DNA of 64,000 bases from Rhizopus arrhizus (lineage: Eukaryota; Mucoromycota; Mucoromycetes; Mucorales; Rhizopodaceae), in NCBI GenBank assembly GCA_024220505.1, contig JAKZZE010000001.1, forward strand, positions 496,001 to 560,000, written 5' to 3'. Made by a program: the position numbers and the translations under genes. Below the pieces are notes generated by a model. That model was not told the DNA's origin. It ran no database searches and saw only the letters and a list, made by a program, of their open reading frames with translations. Positions 1-9,388 of this stretch are shown here, in pieces. Position 1 is the stretch's first letter, and every line of letters begins with the position of its first letter.

Positions 1-139
1 TTGATTTCTTACTGTATGAAAATTAAATCTTAACTCGTCAGTAAATATGCAGTTTTGCCTAAAACTGAAATTAGGATCTGCTAATCATCTTTTAACTGTT
101 TTTTTTCACATTTCACTAAATTTGCTATTTAGACCTGAA

Positions 140-244
140 GAACAAAATAGGAAATGTTATTATGCTAGAATCTTCTTGAAGCTTTATTTATAGCGAATTC
201 AAAGATATATAAAGGAAATAAATCTAATCATTATACTATCAATC
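140..244. repeat. Left inverted terminal repeat of the DIRS element
   Basis: This 105-bp stretch reads as the reverse complement of 4380-4484 with no mismatch seen by eye. It starts GAACAAAATAGG and ends ATACTATCAATC. Confidence 0.93.
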
Positions 245-326
245 GAATTTGAGCTCGGTCAAATAATAAAGTGAAGAAGGGTGGGAAATTTAAAATAAAG
301 TGAAATAAGATAAATGAAGGGTGGGT

Positions 327-444
327 CATAATAACATTTCCTATTTTGTTCTTCAGGTCTAAATAGCAATTCTAGGTCGAAAGAAATTTCTCGAAAGAAT
401 TTCTTGAGACCGTCAGAACAAAATAGGAAATGTTATTATGCTAA
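327..444. repeat. Internal complementary region (ICR) of the DIRS element
   Basis: Positions 327 to about 367 are the reverse complement of the left end (122-162). Positions about 366-444 are the reverse complement of the right end (about 4454-4532). The two halves abut at AATT near 366-370, so the ICR holds the joined ends of a circular intermediate. The recombinase ORF stops inside its edge at 441. In DIRS-1 biology this region templates completion of the ends and circle formation. Confidence 0.92.
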
Positions 445-3400
445 TCCAGAGTATCAAAAGAGTCATTAGCATCAAAGAATTCATCTTGGCTGGACAGAAC
501 CGTAGACGTGAAGTCAACTTCAGCCATTTGGTTTCGCTGATAATGTCGAACAAAGGTATCCGAAGAAGCCCAGTTTCCAAGAGCCACGATATTGTCAAGG
601 GAGATACCGTGATCCAAGGCTCGAGAGGAGGCCAACGACCGAATAGAGACCCCGGGTTCATCTGTGCACAAGGAGATGAATTCACGATGTAACCAAGTAG
701 AAATAGTTGACGCAGAAAGAGGTTGATTAATTTTGTTGGATTTGACAAACAGATTGGAGTGGGTCGGACGAGCCTGTAGAGCCGGATGGTCACGGAGTGC
801 CTTAAAGCACTGTACAGGGCATAGTTCGAGGTCTTCTGCATGTGGGTGAACCGAGAAAGGCTTGATTATTCGCCGTTTACCACGAGTTTCTTTTGGAGCG
901 ACAACTTGCAGGAGAAGGCAACCGTTTTCCGAGATAGAACACGACGTAAAAGGGATGCGAGCCATATCAGAGGGACGGAGAAAGGCAGCCATTGCCAGGA
1001 GAAAAGCCAACTTTTGCTGTAGCAATTTGACGTCGGTAGACGATCTGGAAGTGATCGAACGAGCGTAGGCTAAAGCCGGAGAAGCATCAATGGTTGGACG
1101 ATGAATTGAGACTGGTGGAGCTTGCTTCGCAATGGTATCTAAATAAGAGTTAATGAGTGGGTCTTCGCTAATACCTGCAGTATCATCATGAAGATGAGCC
1201 ACCGCTGTTCGTAGAGTTTTGAGGGTAGAGGCTTGCATATTGTGTTCTTGACGCATGTTGGCCAAAAAGTTTACGACATCCGAAGGGTTGAAGCTCGTAA
1301 ATGAGACATTGCTTCTAGTAGCCCAAGCCAAGAAACGTAACTGATTACGCCGGTATTGCTGGTTGGTTGCATTGTCAGCTAAACGTTCCGCCAAGAGATC
1401 TTTAACCGCTTGTGCATTGAGATTTTGGCGTTCTAGTTTAGACCGGATAATGTCCACACGGAGAGCATCCAATGTCGGTGGAGCAACGGATGAGGAGTTC
1501 GTGGAGACGTTGTCTGAACCGACTGTGGAGGCAACAGCAAGGGAGCCGTCAAAGCTAGACGTTGGAGAAGAGGAAACCAAATCGCACTGGGCCAGTAAGG
1601 TACCACCAGAGTTACCCGAGGAAGTTGTTCCTGCACAACCTTGTGGAGTACTTTCGTAATGAGGTTCCAGGGAGGGTTGATGAACGGATGGTGAAACATC
1701 GTCCACGGGATGGTAAACGCATCCGTGTGGATAGCGCCCGGATCGGGTAGCCAAGATACGTACTTTGGCAATAGCTTTGTTGTCCTGTCGGCGAAGAGGT
1801 CGACCGAGAAGGGTCCCCAGAGGTGCGATATTTGTTGGAATATTGAGGGCTTGATTCTCCACTGATTCTTGAAGAAGGTCCTGCGTGATTCCATATCTGC
1901 TATCGTGTTGTTCACTCCGCTGATGTGTTGTGCTTGAATCACTATCTTGCGCTGTAGACACCAATTCCAGACTTCGGTTGCTAGTTCCAATAATGCCAGA
2001 GAGCGAGTCCCGCCTTGTTTGTTGATATAGGATAGGCTGGTAGTGTTGTCCGTTTGAATTAAGATTGTGGAATGCTCTGGAAGGGGAAAAGTCTGAAGCG
2101 CCAGAAAAGCAGCTTTGAGTTCTCGCCAATTGATTGATTGTTCCGCTTCCCATTGAGTCCAGTAGCCATGAGCTCGATGTTGATTCCAACTGCAACCCCA
2201 TCCCGTATTGCTCGCGTCCACAAATATGGTTTGCGTTGGTGTCGATGGGAGGATCGAGCGACCATTCCACTTCTGGAGGTTGTGGTACCACCATGATAGT
2301 TCCTGCAGACTCGCTGGATCCAAGGCTCGAGGAGTGTCCCAATCGGTATCCGTCTTGACTGTATGGTTCTTGTAATAAAGAAGATGTCGAGTGTACAGAC
2401 GAGCTGGAAATACCGCAAACGTGGCCGCTTGGATGCGCATCGTTAAGCTGTGAATGACTCGAGGACGTTGACGGTTGGGCTTGTCCAAAACTTGCTTGAT
2501 CGATCGTCTGATATCTCGCAGTTTCTTCAACGGGAGAGCAGCTGTCATCTTTTTGGTATTCAATACGAAGCCTAGATGTTCCAGTTGTTGGGTTGGTGTC
2601 AAAACTGACTTCTTGAAGTTGATCATCCAGCCTAGTTGTTGAAGAAGGGAGACTACCATTTGGGATTGCTGAAGAGCTAATTCCTTGTTGTCTGCTATTA
2701 AGAGCCAGTCGTCCAAGTATGCTGAGATTCTGATGCCTTGAGATCGCAAGTGTTCTAAGATGGGCCTGCAGACTTTTGTGAAGACATAAGGACTTGAGGC
2801 TAACCCAAAGGCGATTGTACGGTATTGGTAAACTTTGTCCTTCCATTTCAGGCGTAAAAAGCGTCTCGATTCCGAATGGAGACCTATATGTAGGAAAGCA
2901 TCTGACAAGTCGATTGAGACTAAGTAATCGTTTCGATGAATCATAAGTGATACTTCCCGTAGCGTGTCCATTTTGAAGTGAGGAGCATGAAGATATTGGT
3001 TGAGGCGTTTGAGATTGAAGACTGGGCGTATGCCCCCATCTTTCTTGGGGATGACGAACATGGAGCTGTAGAAGCCTGGTGTTTGTTGGACTTCTTCTGA
3101 AGAAACCAGTTCGATTGCTTGTTTGTCTAAGAGATCCCGTATAGTCTGATCGATTAAAGGCACCTGGTCTGGAGATAATGGGTGGATGGATGTTGGAGTT
3201 GTCGTTGTTGGTGGGGTTGAGTGAAATTGAATCTTGTAGCCGTGTTGGATTGTGGCGTCGACGAATGAGTTGATGGGAATTTTTGTCCAATTTGAATAAT
3301 ACTTGTTGAGCCGACCTCCTACTGGGTCGGTTGTTGTGTTGTTGTGTTGAGTTGGTGAGGATGTTGTTGCTGATGATATTGCTGATGATGTTGTTGTTGG

Positions 3401-3656
3401 GGCTACTGACGAAACGGGTTGGTGTTCTTCTTGTGGCTGCGTTGTTGAAAATTGTTGTTGCTGTTGTTGGCATTGCTGGTGTAGTTGTTGGTGTAGTTGT
3501 TGCTGCTGTTGATATTGTTGTTGTTGCTGAAACCACCCTGCTGAGAGGGTGGACCTGGCCGAAAAAACTGCTGATTAGAACCATTCGAGAAAGATACAGG
3601 ATTGGGAGTCCCATTTGGGAAACGACGACGGGGACGTCGAAGAGCAGATGCCTCAC
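441..3656 (-). CDS. DIRS tyrosine recombinase (C-terminal third of a long frame)
   Basis: The frame is open for 1071 codons, but the part overlapping the pol ORF is probably not expressed as protein. The recognisable recombinase is about residues 715-1071 (coordinates about 441-1510): a SAM-like core-binding domain (LRFLAWATRSNVSF) and then a catalytic domain with FLRPSDMARI (first Arg), RSLASSRALDHGIS (second Arg), GNWASS and VRHYQRNQ (Tyr nucleophile). The His expected three residues before the second Arg appears to be Val (VSIR). This may be family variation or reduced activity. It would insert circular cDNA without target duplication. Confidence 0.85.
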   Translation of the reverse strand: MRHLLFDVPVVVSQMGLPILYLSRMVLISSFFGQVHPLSRVVSATTTISTAATTTPTTTPAMPTTATTIFNNAATRRTPTRFVSSPNNNIISNIISNNILTNSTQQHNNRPSRRSAQQVLFKLDKNSHQLIRRRHNPTRLQDSISLNPTNNDNSNIHPPIISRPGAFNRSDYTGSLRQTSNRTGFFRRSPTNTRLLQLHVRHPQERWGHTPSLQSQTPQPISSCSSLQNGHATGSITYDSSKRLLSLNRLVRCFPTYRSPFGIETLFTPEMEGQSLPIPYNRLWVSLKSLCLHKSLQAHLRTLAISRHQNLSILGRLALNSRQQGISSSAIPNGSLPSSTTRLDDQLQEVSFDTNPTTGTSRLRIEYQKDDSCSPVEETARYQTIDQASFGQAQPSTSSSHSQLNDAHPSGHVCGISSSSVHSTSSLLQEPYSQDGYRLGHSSSLGSSESAGTIMVVPQPPEVEWSLDPPIDTNANHICGREQYGMGLQLESTSSSWLLDSMGSGTINQLARTQSCFSGASDFSPSRAFHNLNSNGQHYQPILYQQTRRDSLSGIIGTSNRSLELVSTAQDSDSSTTHQRSEQHDSRYGITQDLLQESVENQALNIPTNIAPLGTLLGRPLRRQDNKAIAKVRILATRSGRYPHGCVYHPVDDVSPSVHQPSLEPHYESTPQGCAGTTSSGNSGGTLLAQCDLVSSSPTSSFDGSLAVASTVGSDNVSTNSSSVAPPTLDALRVDIIRSKLERQNLNAQAVKDLLAERLADNATNQQYRRNQLRFLAWATRSNVSFTSFNPSDVVNFLANMRQEHNMQASTLKTLRTAVAHLHDDTAGISEDPLINSYLDTIAKQAPPVSIHRPTIDASPALAYARSITSRSSTDVKLLQQKLAFLLAMAAFLRPSDMARIPFTSCSISENGCLLLQVVAPKETRGKRRIIKPFSVHPHAEDLELCPVQCFKALRDHPALQARPTHSNLFVKSNKINQPLSASTISTWLHREFISLCTDEPGVSIRSLASSRALDHGISLDNIVALGNWASSDTFVRHYQRNQMAEVDFTSTVLSSQDEFFDANDSFDTLD
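1433..3163 (-). CDS. DIRS reverse transcriptase / RNase H / methyltransferase
   Basis: 576 residues from the first Met; the true start may lie upstream. Residues about 1-200 are a reverse transcriptase with FVIPKKDGGIRPVFNLKRLN, the palm motif SIDLSDAFLHI and the catalytic AYLDDWLL (YLDD box). Residues about 310-420 are RNase H (IFVDASNTGWG, NWRELKAAFLAL, IQTDNTTSLSYI). Residues about 455-545 hold a Dam-like methyltransferase module with VDLFADR and the NPPW catalytic motif, which is typical of DIRS pol. No frameshift is seen. It lies wholly inside the long recombinase frame on the same strand in another phase, the usual compact DIRS arrangement. Confidence 0.92.
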   Translation of the reverse strand: MPLIDQTIRDLLDKQAIELVSSEEVQQTPGFYSSMFVIPKKDGGIRPVFNLKRLNQYLHAPHFKMDTLREVSLMIHRNDYLVSIDLSDAFLHIGLHSESRRFLRLKWKDKVYQYRTIAFGLASSPYVFTKVCRPILEHLRSQGIRISAYLDDWLLIADNKELALQQSQMVVSLLQQLGWMINFKKSVLTPTQQLEHLGFVLNTKKMTAALPLKKLRDIRRSIKQVLDKPNRQRPRVIHSLTMRIQAATFAVFPARLYTRHLLYYKNHTVKTDTDWDTPRALDPASLQELSWWYHNLQKWNGRSILPSTPTQTIFVDASNTGWGCSWNQHRAHGYWTQWEAEQSINWRELKAAFLALQTFPLPEHSTILIQTDNTTSLSYINKQGGTRSLALLELATEVWNWCLQRKIVIQAQHISGVNNTIADMESRRTFFKNQWRIKPSIFQQISHLWGPFSVDLFADRTTKLLPKYVSWLPDPGAIHTDAFTIPWTMFHHPFINPPWNLITKVLHKVVQEQLPRVTLVVPYWPSAIWFPLLQRLALTAPLLLPPQSVQTTSPRTPHPLLHRHWMLSVWTLSGLN

Positions 3657-4311
3657 GAATAGCTTTCTTGGCAGCAGCTTGTTGGCTGATACTTTGTTGA
3701 AACTCTTCTAAAGGTACAATGTATCCGACCTCTGATTCCGTCTTCACCGAGAAAGAGGGATCGACTGATCGGTAGGCGATGTTAAGACGGGTTTGAGTGA
3801 TCGTAGAGCAGAGGTCAATCACGAGGCTGCGCGCGTCTGCTAACATAGTACAGAAGCGTTCCAAGTGAGGAGTGTTAGGGTCTTGAGCAAGCATTTCATG
3901 AGCGAGGACATCTAGAGGGCGGAGGATAGCCGATGCCTGGTATTGAAGATGTTTGAGAGAATTGTCTTCAATCTTTTGGCCCTTATTCATATTTTTTTCA
4001 GCAGAAGGAATAGTAGCAGGGGAACGATATTCCAATTGGGCAACAGGAGGATATGCTTCAATGATTGCCTTACGGTCGGCAGTTGCCATTGGCTTTGATG
4101 TATGGATTGGAACATCCATATTCATAATATTAATCTGAGTCTCGGACGGTGTCCACTCATAATGAGGGCGTGTACTAAGGGAATGCAACGTAGCCGGGGC
4201 AGCATCGTCGACGGACTGCATTGGCGTGGGATTGACAACTTGAGCCAGTTGTGCTTGGAGAGTAGCCATTTGTTCCTGCATGGCTGCGAGTTGTTGTTCG
4301 ATAGATGACAT
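3403..4311 (-). CDS. DIRS element Gag-like protein
   Basis: 302 residues; first ORF of the element, starting about 70 bases inside the right terminal repeat. The N terminus is a short Gln-rich coiled coil (MSSIEQQLAAMQEQMATLQ). The middle is helical and shows no recognisable domain. The C terminus is rich in Asn and Gln with a basic end (about residues 230-302). No zinc knuckle is seen. Position and composition fit the ORF1/Gag of DIRS elements, a nucleic-acid-binding structural protein. Its 3' part overlaps the start of the long recombinase frame (up to 3656). Confidence 0.8.
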   Translation of the reverse strand: MSSIEQQLAAMQEQMATLQAQLAQVVNPTPMQSVDDAAPATLHSLSTRPHYEWTPSETQINIMNMDVPIHTSKPMATADRKAIIEAYPPVAQLEYRSPATIPSAEKNMNKGQKIEDNSLKHLQYQASAILRPLDVLAHEMLAQDPNTPHLERFCTMLADARSLVIDLCSTITQTRLNIAYRSVDPSFSVKTESEVGYIVPLEEFQQSISQQAAAKKAIREASALRRPRRRFPNGTPNPVSFSNGSNQQFFRPGPPSQQGGFSNNNNINSSNNYTNNYTSNANNSNNNFQQRSHKKNTNPFRQ

Positions 4312-4379
4312 GGTGTAACAATGAAATTATATAAAGTGTAATGAATAAAGGAAGCTGGTAATGACCGAGCGAAAAAGAA

Positions 4380-4484
4380 GATTGATAGTATAATGATTAG
4401 ATTTATTTCCTTTATATATCTTTGAATTCGCTATAAATAAAGCTTCAAGAAGATTCTAGCATAATAACATTTCCTATTTTGTTC
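4380..4484. repeat. Right inverted terminal repeat of the DIRS element
   Basis: Reverse complement of 140-244. About 48 further bases (4485-4532) form the unique right extension, which is matched by the ICR. Confidence 0.93.
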
Positions 4485-4532
4485 TGACGGTCTCAAGAAA
4501 TTCTTTCGAGAAATTTCTTTCGACCTAGAATT

Positions 4533-6248
4533 AGGAGAATTTCACTTGGCAGCGATCTTCGTTGTTTTTTCAAAGTGACCGCACAATTCCCTTTTAAATG
4601 ATTGTGTAAAGTCGTTTTTGAAATACTCAGGCCATCAAATGATGAGCACAAGTGCACAACTAATTGATCCAAAGTTGAAATGGAGGGTTTTTATCAATAA
4701 AATCAACAAGGAACGCAATGCACTCTTTAAGAAGCTTGCGATCATGTTAGTTTTTTTCAGGACTCGATTTTCATCCTATTTGTATCTTCCTCTTTAACTG
4801 CTTTTTTTGCAGGTTCTATTCAGGTTTTTAAAAATGAAGCAAGTATTCCATATTTTTACCTACTTTTTCGTCAATTAAGCCTAGTAAATATGTATTTCTG
4901 TATGGCCTAATCCTTTTCTCTTTCAGTGTACTACTGGTAATCTTCTTTACGGGTGGTTATCCTGTTTTTCTTAGAAGTCACTTCCTTATTAGCATTTCAC
5001 TTTCTTCATTAAACATGTTGACATTTTGCTGATCTTTTTTTACAGTTCTGTAAGAATCCAAAAGTTCAAATATTTGAAGTTCATCTTTCTGGTTGTTGCC
5101 GATTAAAATGTTGATTCTATCTATTCTTTCAGTAGCTGAGATTAAGCTGAAAGAGAAAGCCAGTTTGGTCCAAATGAATTTCCTAATTTGGCTCAAGTGA
5201 GTACTCAAGAACAGATGAAAAAGAATTGAAAATTGCCAAATTTAACGATCACGAAGATTGAAATTCACTTGTTTTATTGATCGAATTTAGTCGAGGCTGG
5301 ATATAAAAGACTGTAAACTGTTCTCGAAGTTTCAATAGAGTAAGGGCTCACTTTTCCTTTATTTGAAGCTACTAAATAGCTCGATTTTATTATCTCTGGG
5401 ATTACTATGATTCTAAACTTTTCCATGCCACTATAAATTTAACTAGCCTATCTATTTTAAAGTGCAAGATCAAGCAAAGTAAGTTTAGTGATGTGGAAAC
5501 ATTCAGTTCAAGAATCATTAAAGCCAGTGGAGCGGTACCTTTAGAGCACCTTTGTAACTTCGTAAATCAACTTGACAACTACTTAAACAACCGCCCTATA
5601 TGAATATATATAGATACATCTCTATTACATATGGTCAAACATATATGACCAAAAGTATTTGAACATAATGACTAAATCAACTTATTTTTTTGACCAATTT
5701 GTTTTCAAAAAAGTGAGCAAAAGAGTTTCCTTTTTTGGATTAAGCTAATCTCGAAAAAGTAATAAATTTTCTCTGAAGTCCGATCGCTATTTTCAAAAAG
5801 TTGCCCAATTGACGGCGGAACGACTGTGGTTAAGCAAATTTGGTAGAAACAGAATGTGGTTACATTTTTTTTTTGAAGATGTACTTACCCGATCCTGATT
5901 TATAAAATAGGGAAGTTTATAATTATAATTAAGGAAACCAGTAATTAATGCTCGCTCACCTTTTGCTCAATACATATTACAACACATATACTGATTCAGA
6001 TTCTCTCTCCATCCCAGCATAATTCCTTATCAAAAGTTCAAGAGAAAATGTGGTAAATATAGTTTCTAAGTAATAAATAATTTAATTGTGTGTAACAAAT
6101 CATAAAAATAGACAATAAAATGTTTTTTGTTCATAAACTTATTTCTACAACCGCCTCTTTTTTTTCTTCTCCTTTTTTTTACTACTTTTTTTTTTTCTCT
6201 CTTCTTCCCACTCATTTCAATCAAAACAAGCATTTTTACTGGACAAGC
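4533..6248. other. Intergenic; no confident gene
   Basis: AT-rich DNA between the DIRS element and the KNH-domain gene. An open stretch near 4638-4750 (plus) would encode WRVFINKINKERNALFKK, but no family was recognised and it is not bounded by good splice sites. The last 100 bases before the next start codon are pyrimidine-rich, which is common in this window's 5' leaders. Confidence 0.6.
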
Positions 6249-9200
6249 ATGAAGTTGAAATCAAACTTAGCCAGTATTACATTTGCAGCAACTTTAGTAC
6301 TTCAAGCAAGTAAACTTGTCACTGCTACACCTTTATTTAATCTTCCTACAACTGCATCTCACCTCAACGATGCATCAATACAAGATATTTGTGAAGGTAA
6401 AGGATATAAGCAAGTAAATTGATATTTAAGCTAATTTGGTTTATTATTTTTAGACTTCAGAATTACTTATCCGGCAAGCGAAGGTGAATGAAAAAAGAAA
6501 TGATTTGATGATTAAATTAACTTTTGTTTTGAAGGTATTTCATTTGATGATAATTCAAAACATATTATTGCTTGGAATGCACCTGAATCTATGAAGCAAG
6601 TAAATATTACACTTATATCAAACCAAGATCCTTCAACTGCTGCATACGTTGGTAATTTTGGTAAGACTTGTAATTAATTTTTATTTAATTCCTAAAATAA
6701 CCATTATAAACACCCCAGATGCTCAAAGCGGTGCAACACAGGAGGAGATTGAATTTTCACTTCAAGGAAGACAGGCTGGTAAAGCAAGCATAGATTGTAC
6801 TTTATTATCTTGTTTAACCCTTTATTCTAGGTGACTATCATCTTCACATTTCCGGTCAAGCTGAAAACAGTCAATATTGTGAAGTAGATTCTGTCACCTT
6901 CAAGATTAATAATGCTGCAGCATCCACTACTACTTCGACAGAACAAGAAACATCGAACAACAGCAGCACTATCAATCAAACTGAACTTGATACCATCCTT
7001 GAACAGATTCATAACAGCGATAGCAGTTTACATGAAAATGATGCCAATTGGGAATCCGCTTTGGATGAAGTAACGGCACTTACTAAAGAAGACGAGCAAA
7101 ATAATCACCGTAACTCTGCTGATGTTAATAATCCCTCTGAATCCTCTTCACCATTCAGAGATTATATCAATGTAGAAACAAAAATATACAGATTGTTTCG
7201 TAGCCTAACACATTGTCTATTCGTATAGAGCATGGATCTAGAGTATGAAAAGTATATTCATAAGAACAAAGAAACTGAAACTGAAGCAGTTACACACAAG
7301 AATGATGCCAACCCCTATTTCACCAATGAAGATCGTACTGTCTCCCATGCCAATGAAGCTTCCATTCCTGCTGATAGAAAATGGCATTCTAATGACGACA
7401 ACCCATACTTTACCAACACTGACCTTCGAACTGACATTCATACCAACGATGCTGAGTGGGTTGAGGAGCCTCAACATGCCAACAGCTGGGAGTCCTCTGA
7501 CCCTTATGTTGAGCCTGTTACCCATGCTAACGATGCCGAATGGGTGGATGGAGATGGGCATACCAATAGTTGGGAATCCTCTGACCCTTATGTTGAACCT
7601 GTCTCTCATTCTAATGATGCTGAGTGGGTTGAAGAAGGTAAAGGTCAACACAACAACAGTTGGGAATCCTCCGATCCTTATGTTGAGCCTGTTACCCATG
7701 CTAACGATGCCGAATGGGTTGAAGAACAAGATCACCATGCCAATGGATGGGAGTCTTCAGATCCTTATATTGAGCCTGTTACCCATGCTAACGATGCTGA
7801 GTGGGTTGAGGAGCCTCAACATGCCAACAGCTGGGAGTCCTCTGACCCTTATGTTGAGCCTGTTACCCATGCTAACGATGCCGAATGGGTGGATGGAGAT
7901 GGGCATACCAATAGTTGGGAATCTTCTGACCCTTATGTTGAGCCTGTTACCCATGCTAACGAAGCTGAGTGGGAAGAAGACAATACCCACGGTAACGAAG
8001 GATGGACATCTGAACACGTTGACATGGAGTACCCTACACATGCCAATGATGCTGAATGGGAAGGTGACAATACAGAAGAACATAATGATAGTGAATGGAC
8101 ATCTGAACACGTCGATATGGAGTATCCTACGCATGCCAATGATGCTGAATGGGAAGGAGATAATACCCACGGTAACGAAGGATGGACATCTGAACATGTC
8201 GATATGGAGTACCCTACACATGCCAATGATGCTGAATGGGAAGGAGACAATACAGAACATAATGACAGTGAATGGACATCTGAACACGTCGATATGGAAT
8301 ATCCTACGCATGCTAATGATGCTGAATGGGAAGGAGACAATACAGAAGAACATAATGACAGTGAATGGACATCTGAACACGTCGACATGGAATACCCTAC
8401 ACATGCCAATGATGCTGAATGGGAAGGAGATAATACCCACGGTAACGAAGGATGGACATCTGAACACGTTGACATGGAGTACCCTACACATGCCAATGAT
8501 GCTGAATGGGAAGGTGACAATACAGAAGAACATAATGATAGTGAATGGACATCTGAACACGTCGATATGGAGTATCCTACGCATGCCAATGATGCTGAAT
8601 GGGAAGGAGATAATACCCACGGTAACGAAGGATGGACATCTGAACATGTCGATATGGAGTACCCTACACATGCCAATGATGCTGAATGGGAAGGAGACAA
8701 TACAGAACATAATGACAGTGAATGGACATCTGAACACGTCGATATGGAATATCCTACGCATGCTAATGATGCTGAATGGGAAGGAGACAATACAGAAGAA
8801 CATAATGACAGTGAATGGACATCTGAACACGTCGACATGGAATATCCTACGCATGCCAATGATGCTGAATGGGAAGGAGATAATACAGAAGAACATAATG
8901 ACAGTGAATGGACATCTGAACACGTCGACATGGAATACCCTACACATGCCAATGATGCTGAATGGGAAGGAGATAATACCCACGGTAACGAAGGATGGAC
9001 ATCTGAACATGTCGATATGGAGTATCCTACACATGCCAATGATGCTGAATGGGAAGGAGACAATACAGAACATAATGACAGTGAATGGACATCTGAACAC
9101 GTCGATATGGAATATCCTACGCATGCTAATGATGCTGAATGGGAAGGAGACAATACAGAAGAACATAATGACAGTGAATGGACATCTGAACACGTCGACA

Positions 9201-9388
9201 TGGAATATCCTACACATGCCAATGATGCTGAGTGGGAAGGAGATAATACCCACGATAACGAAGGATGGACGTCTGAACATGTTGATGTTGAGACACCAAC
9301 ACACTCAAACAGCGCAGAATGGACAGAAGACGGAAAACACACCAATGATGGTTGGATATCTGAGCATGTTGATGTTGACTATGCTTAA
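6249..9388 (+). CDS. Secreted Kre9/KNH-domain protein with long acidic tandem-repeat tail
   Basis: Six exons: 6249-6396, 6454-6483, 6535-6660, 6719-6778, 6831-7171, 7229-9388; 954 residues. All junctions are GT-AG with matching phase. Met at 6249 was preferred to the one at 6120 because it opens a clear signal peptide (MKLKSNLASITFAATLVL, cleavage near TATP). Residues about 50-135 match the Kre9/KNH Ig-like N-terminal domain (FRITYPASEG, IIAWNAP, VNITLISN, YHLHISGQ) found in fungal wall glucan-assembly and Ser/Thr-rich surface proteins. An acidic Ser/Thr/Asn linker follows, then about 22 repeats of 28-31 residues built round HANDAEW. No C-terminal hydrophobic tail, so no GPI anchor; no obvious Kex2 dibasic sites between repeats. 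Function unknown: secreted wall-associated or soluble protein. Confidence 0.85.
7445..9290 (+). repeat. In-frame tandem repeats with a 450-bp higher-order period
   Basis: Two repeat types. Type 1 (about 7445-7970) is roughly six units of 28-30 residues with SSDPYVEPVTHANDAEWV. Type 2 (about 7970-9290) is fifteen units with WTSEHVDMEYPTHANDAEW and a variable spacer: A (HGNEG, 29 residues), B (TEEHNDSE, 31) or C (TEHNDSE, 30). Their order is A B A C B, A B A C B, B A C B A'. Five units make 150 residues, or 450 bp: the sequence at 8041 recurs at 8491 with the same synonymous choices. This indicates recent block duplication or gene conversion. Confidence 0.93.

Larger units (their letters stand above)
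122..4532 (-). mobile_element. DIRS-1-type tyrosine-recombinase retrotransposon
   Basis: A complete-looking 4.4-kb element read on the minus strand. It holds a Gag-like ORF, a reverse transcriptase/RNase H/methyltransferase ORF and a tyrosine recombinase ORF, each in a different frame. The ends carry 105-bp inverted terminal repeats (140-244 and 4380-4484). A block at 327-444 is complementary to both outer ends, which is the internal complementary region that defines DIRS-1 elements. Boundaries were set where the complementarity ends: TTGCTATTTAG on the left and CGACCTAGAATT on the right. No target-site duplication is evident, as expected for recombinase-mediated insertion. All three ORFs are open, so the copy may be young. 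Confidence 0.95.

Noticed and set aside
4638..4750. Open stretch resembling a MADS-box or other exon (KINKERNALFKK)
   Set aside because: Similarity is only a few residues, there are no convincing splice sites and no continuation.
7757..9345. Long antisense frames opposite the repeat region (two of about 500 codons) and a long +1-shifted sense frame
   Set aside because: They are by-products of the in-frame tandem repeat: a repeat whose period is a multiple of three with no stop in one frame keeps others open too. Only the sense frame joins the upstream exons in phase.
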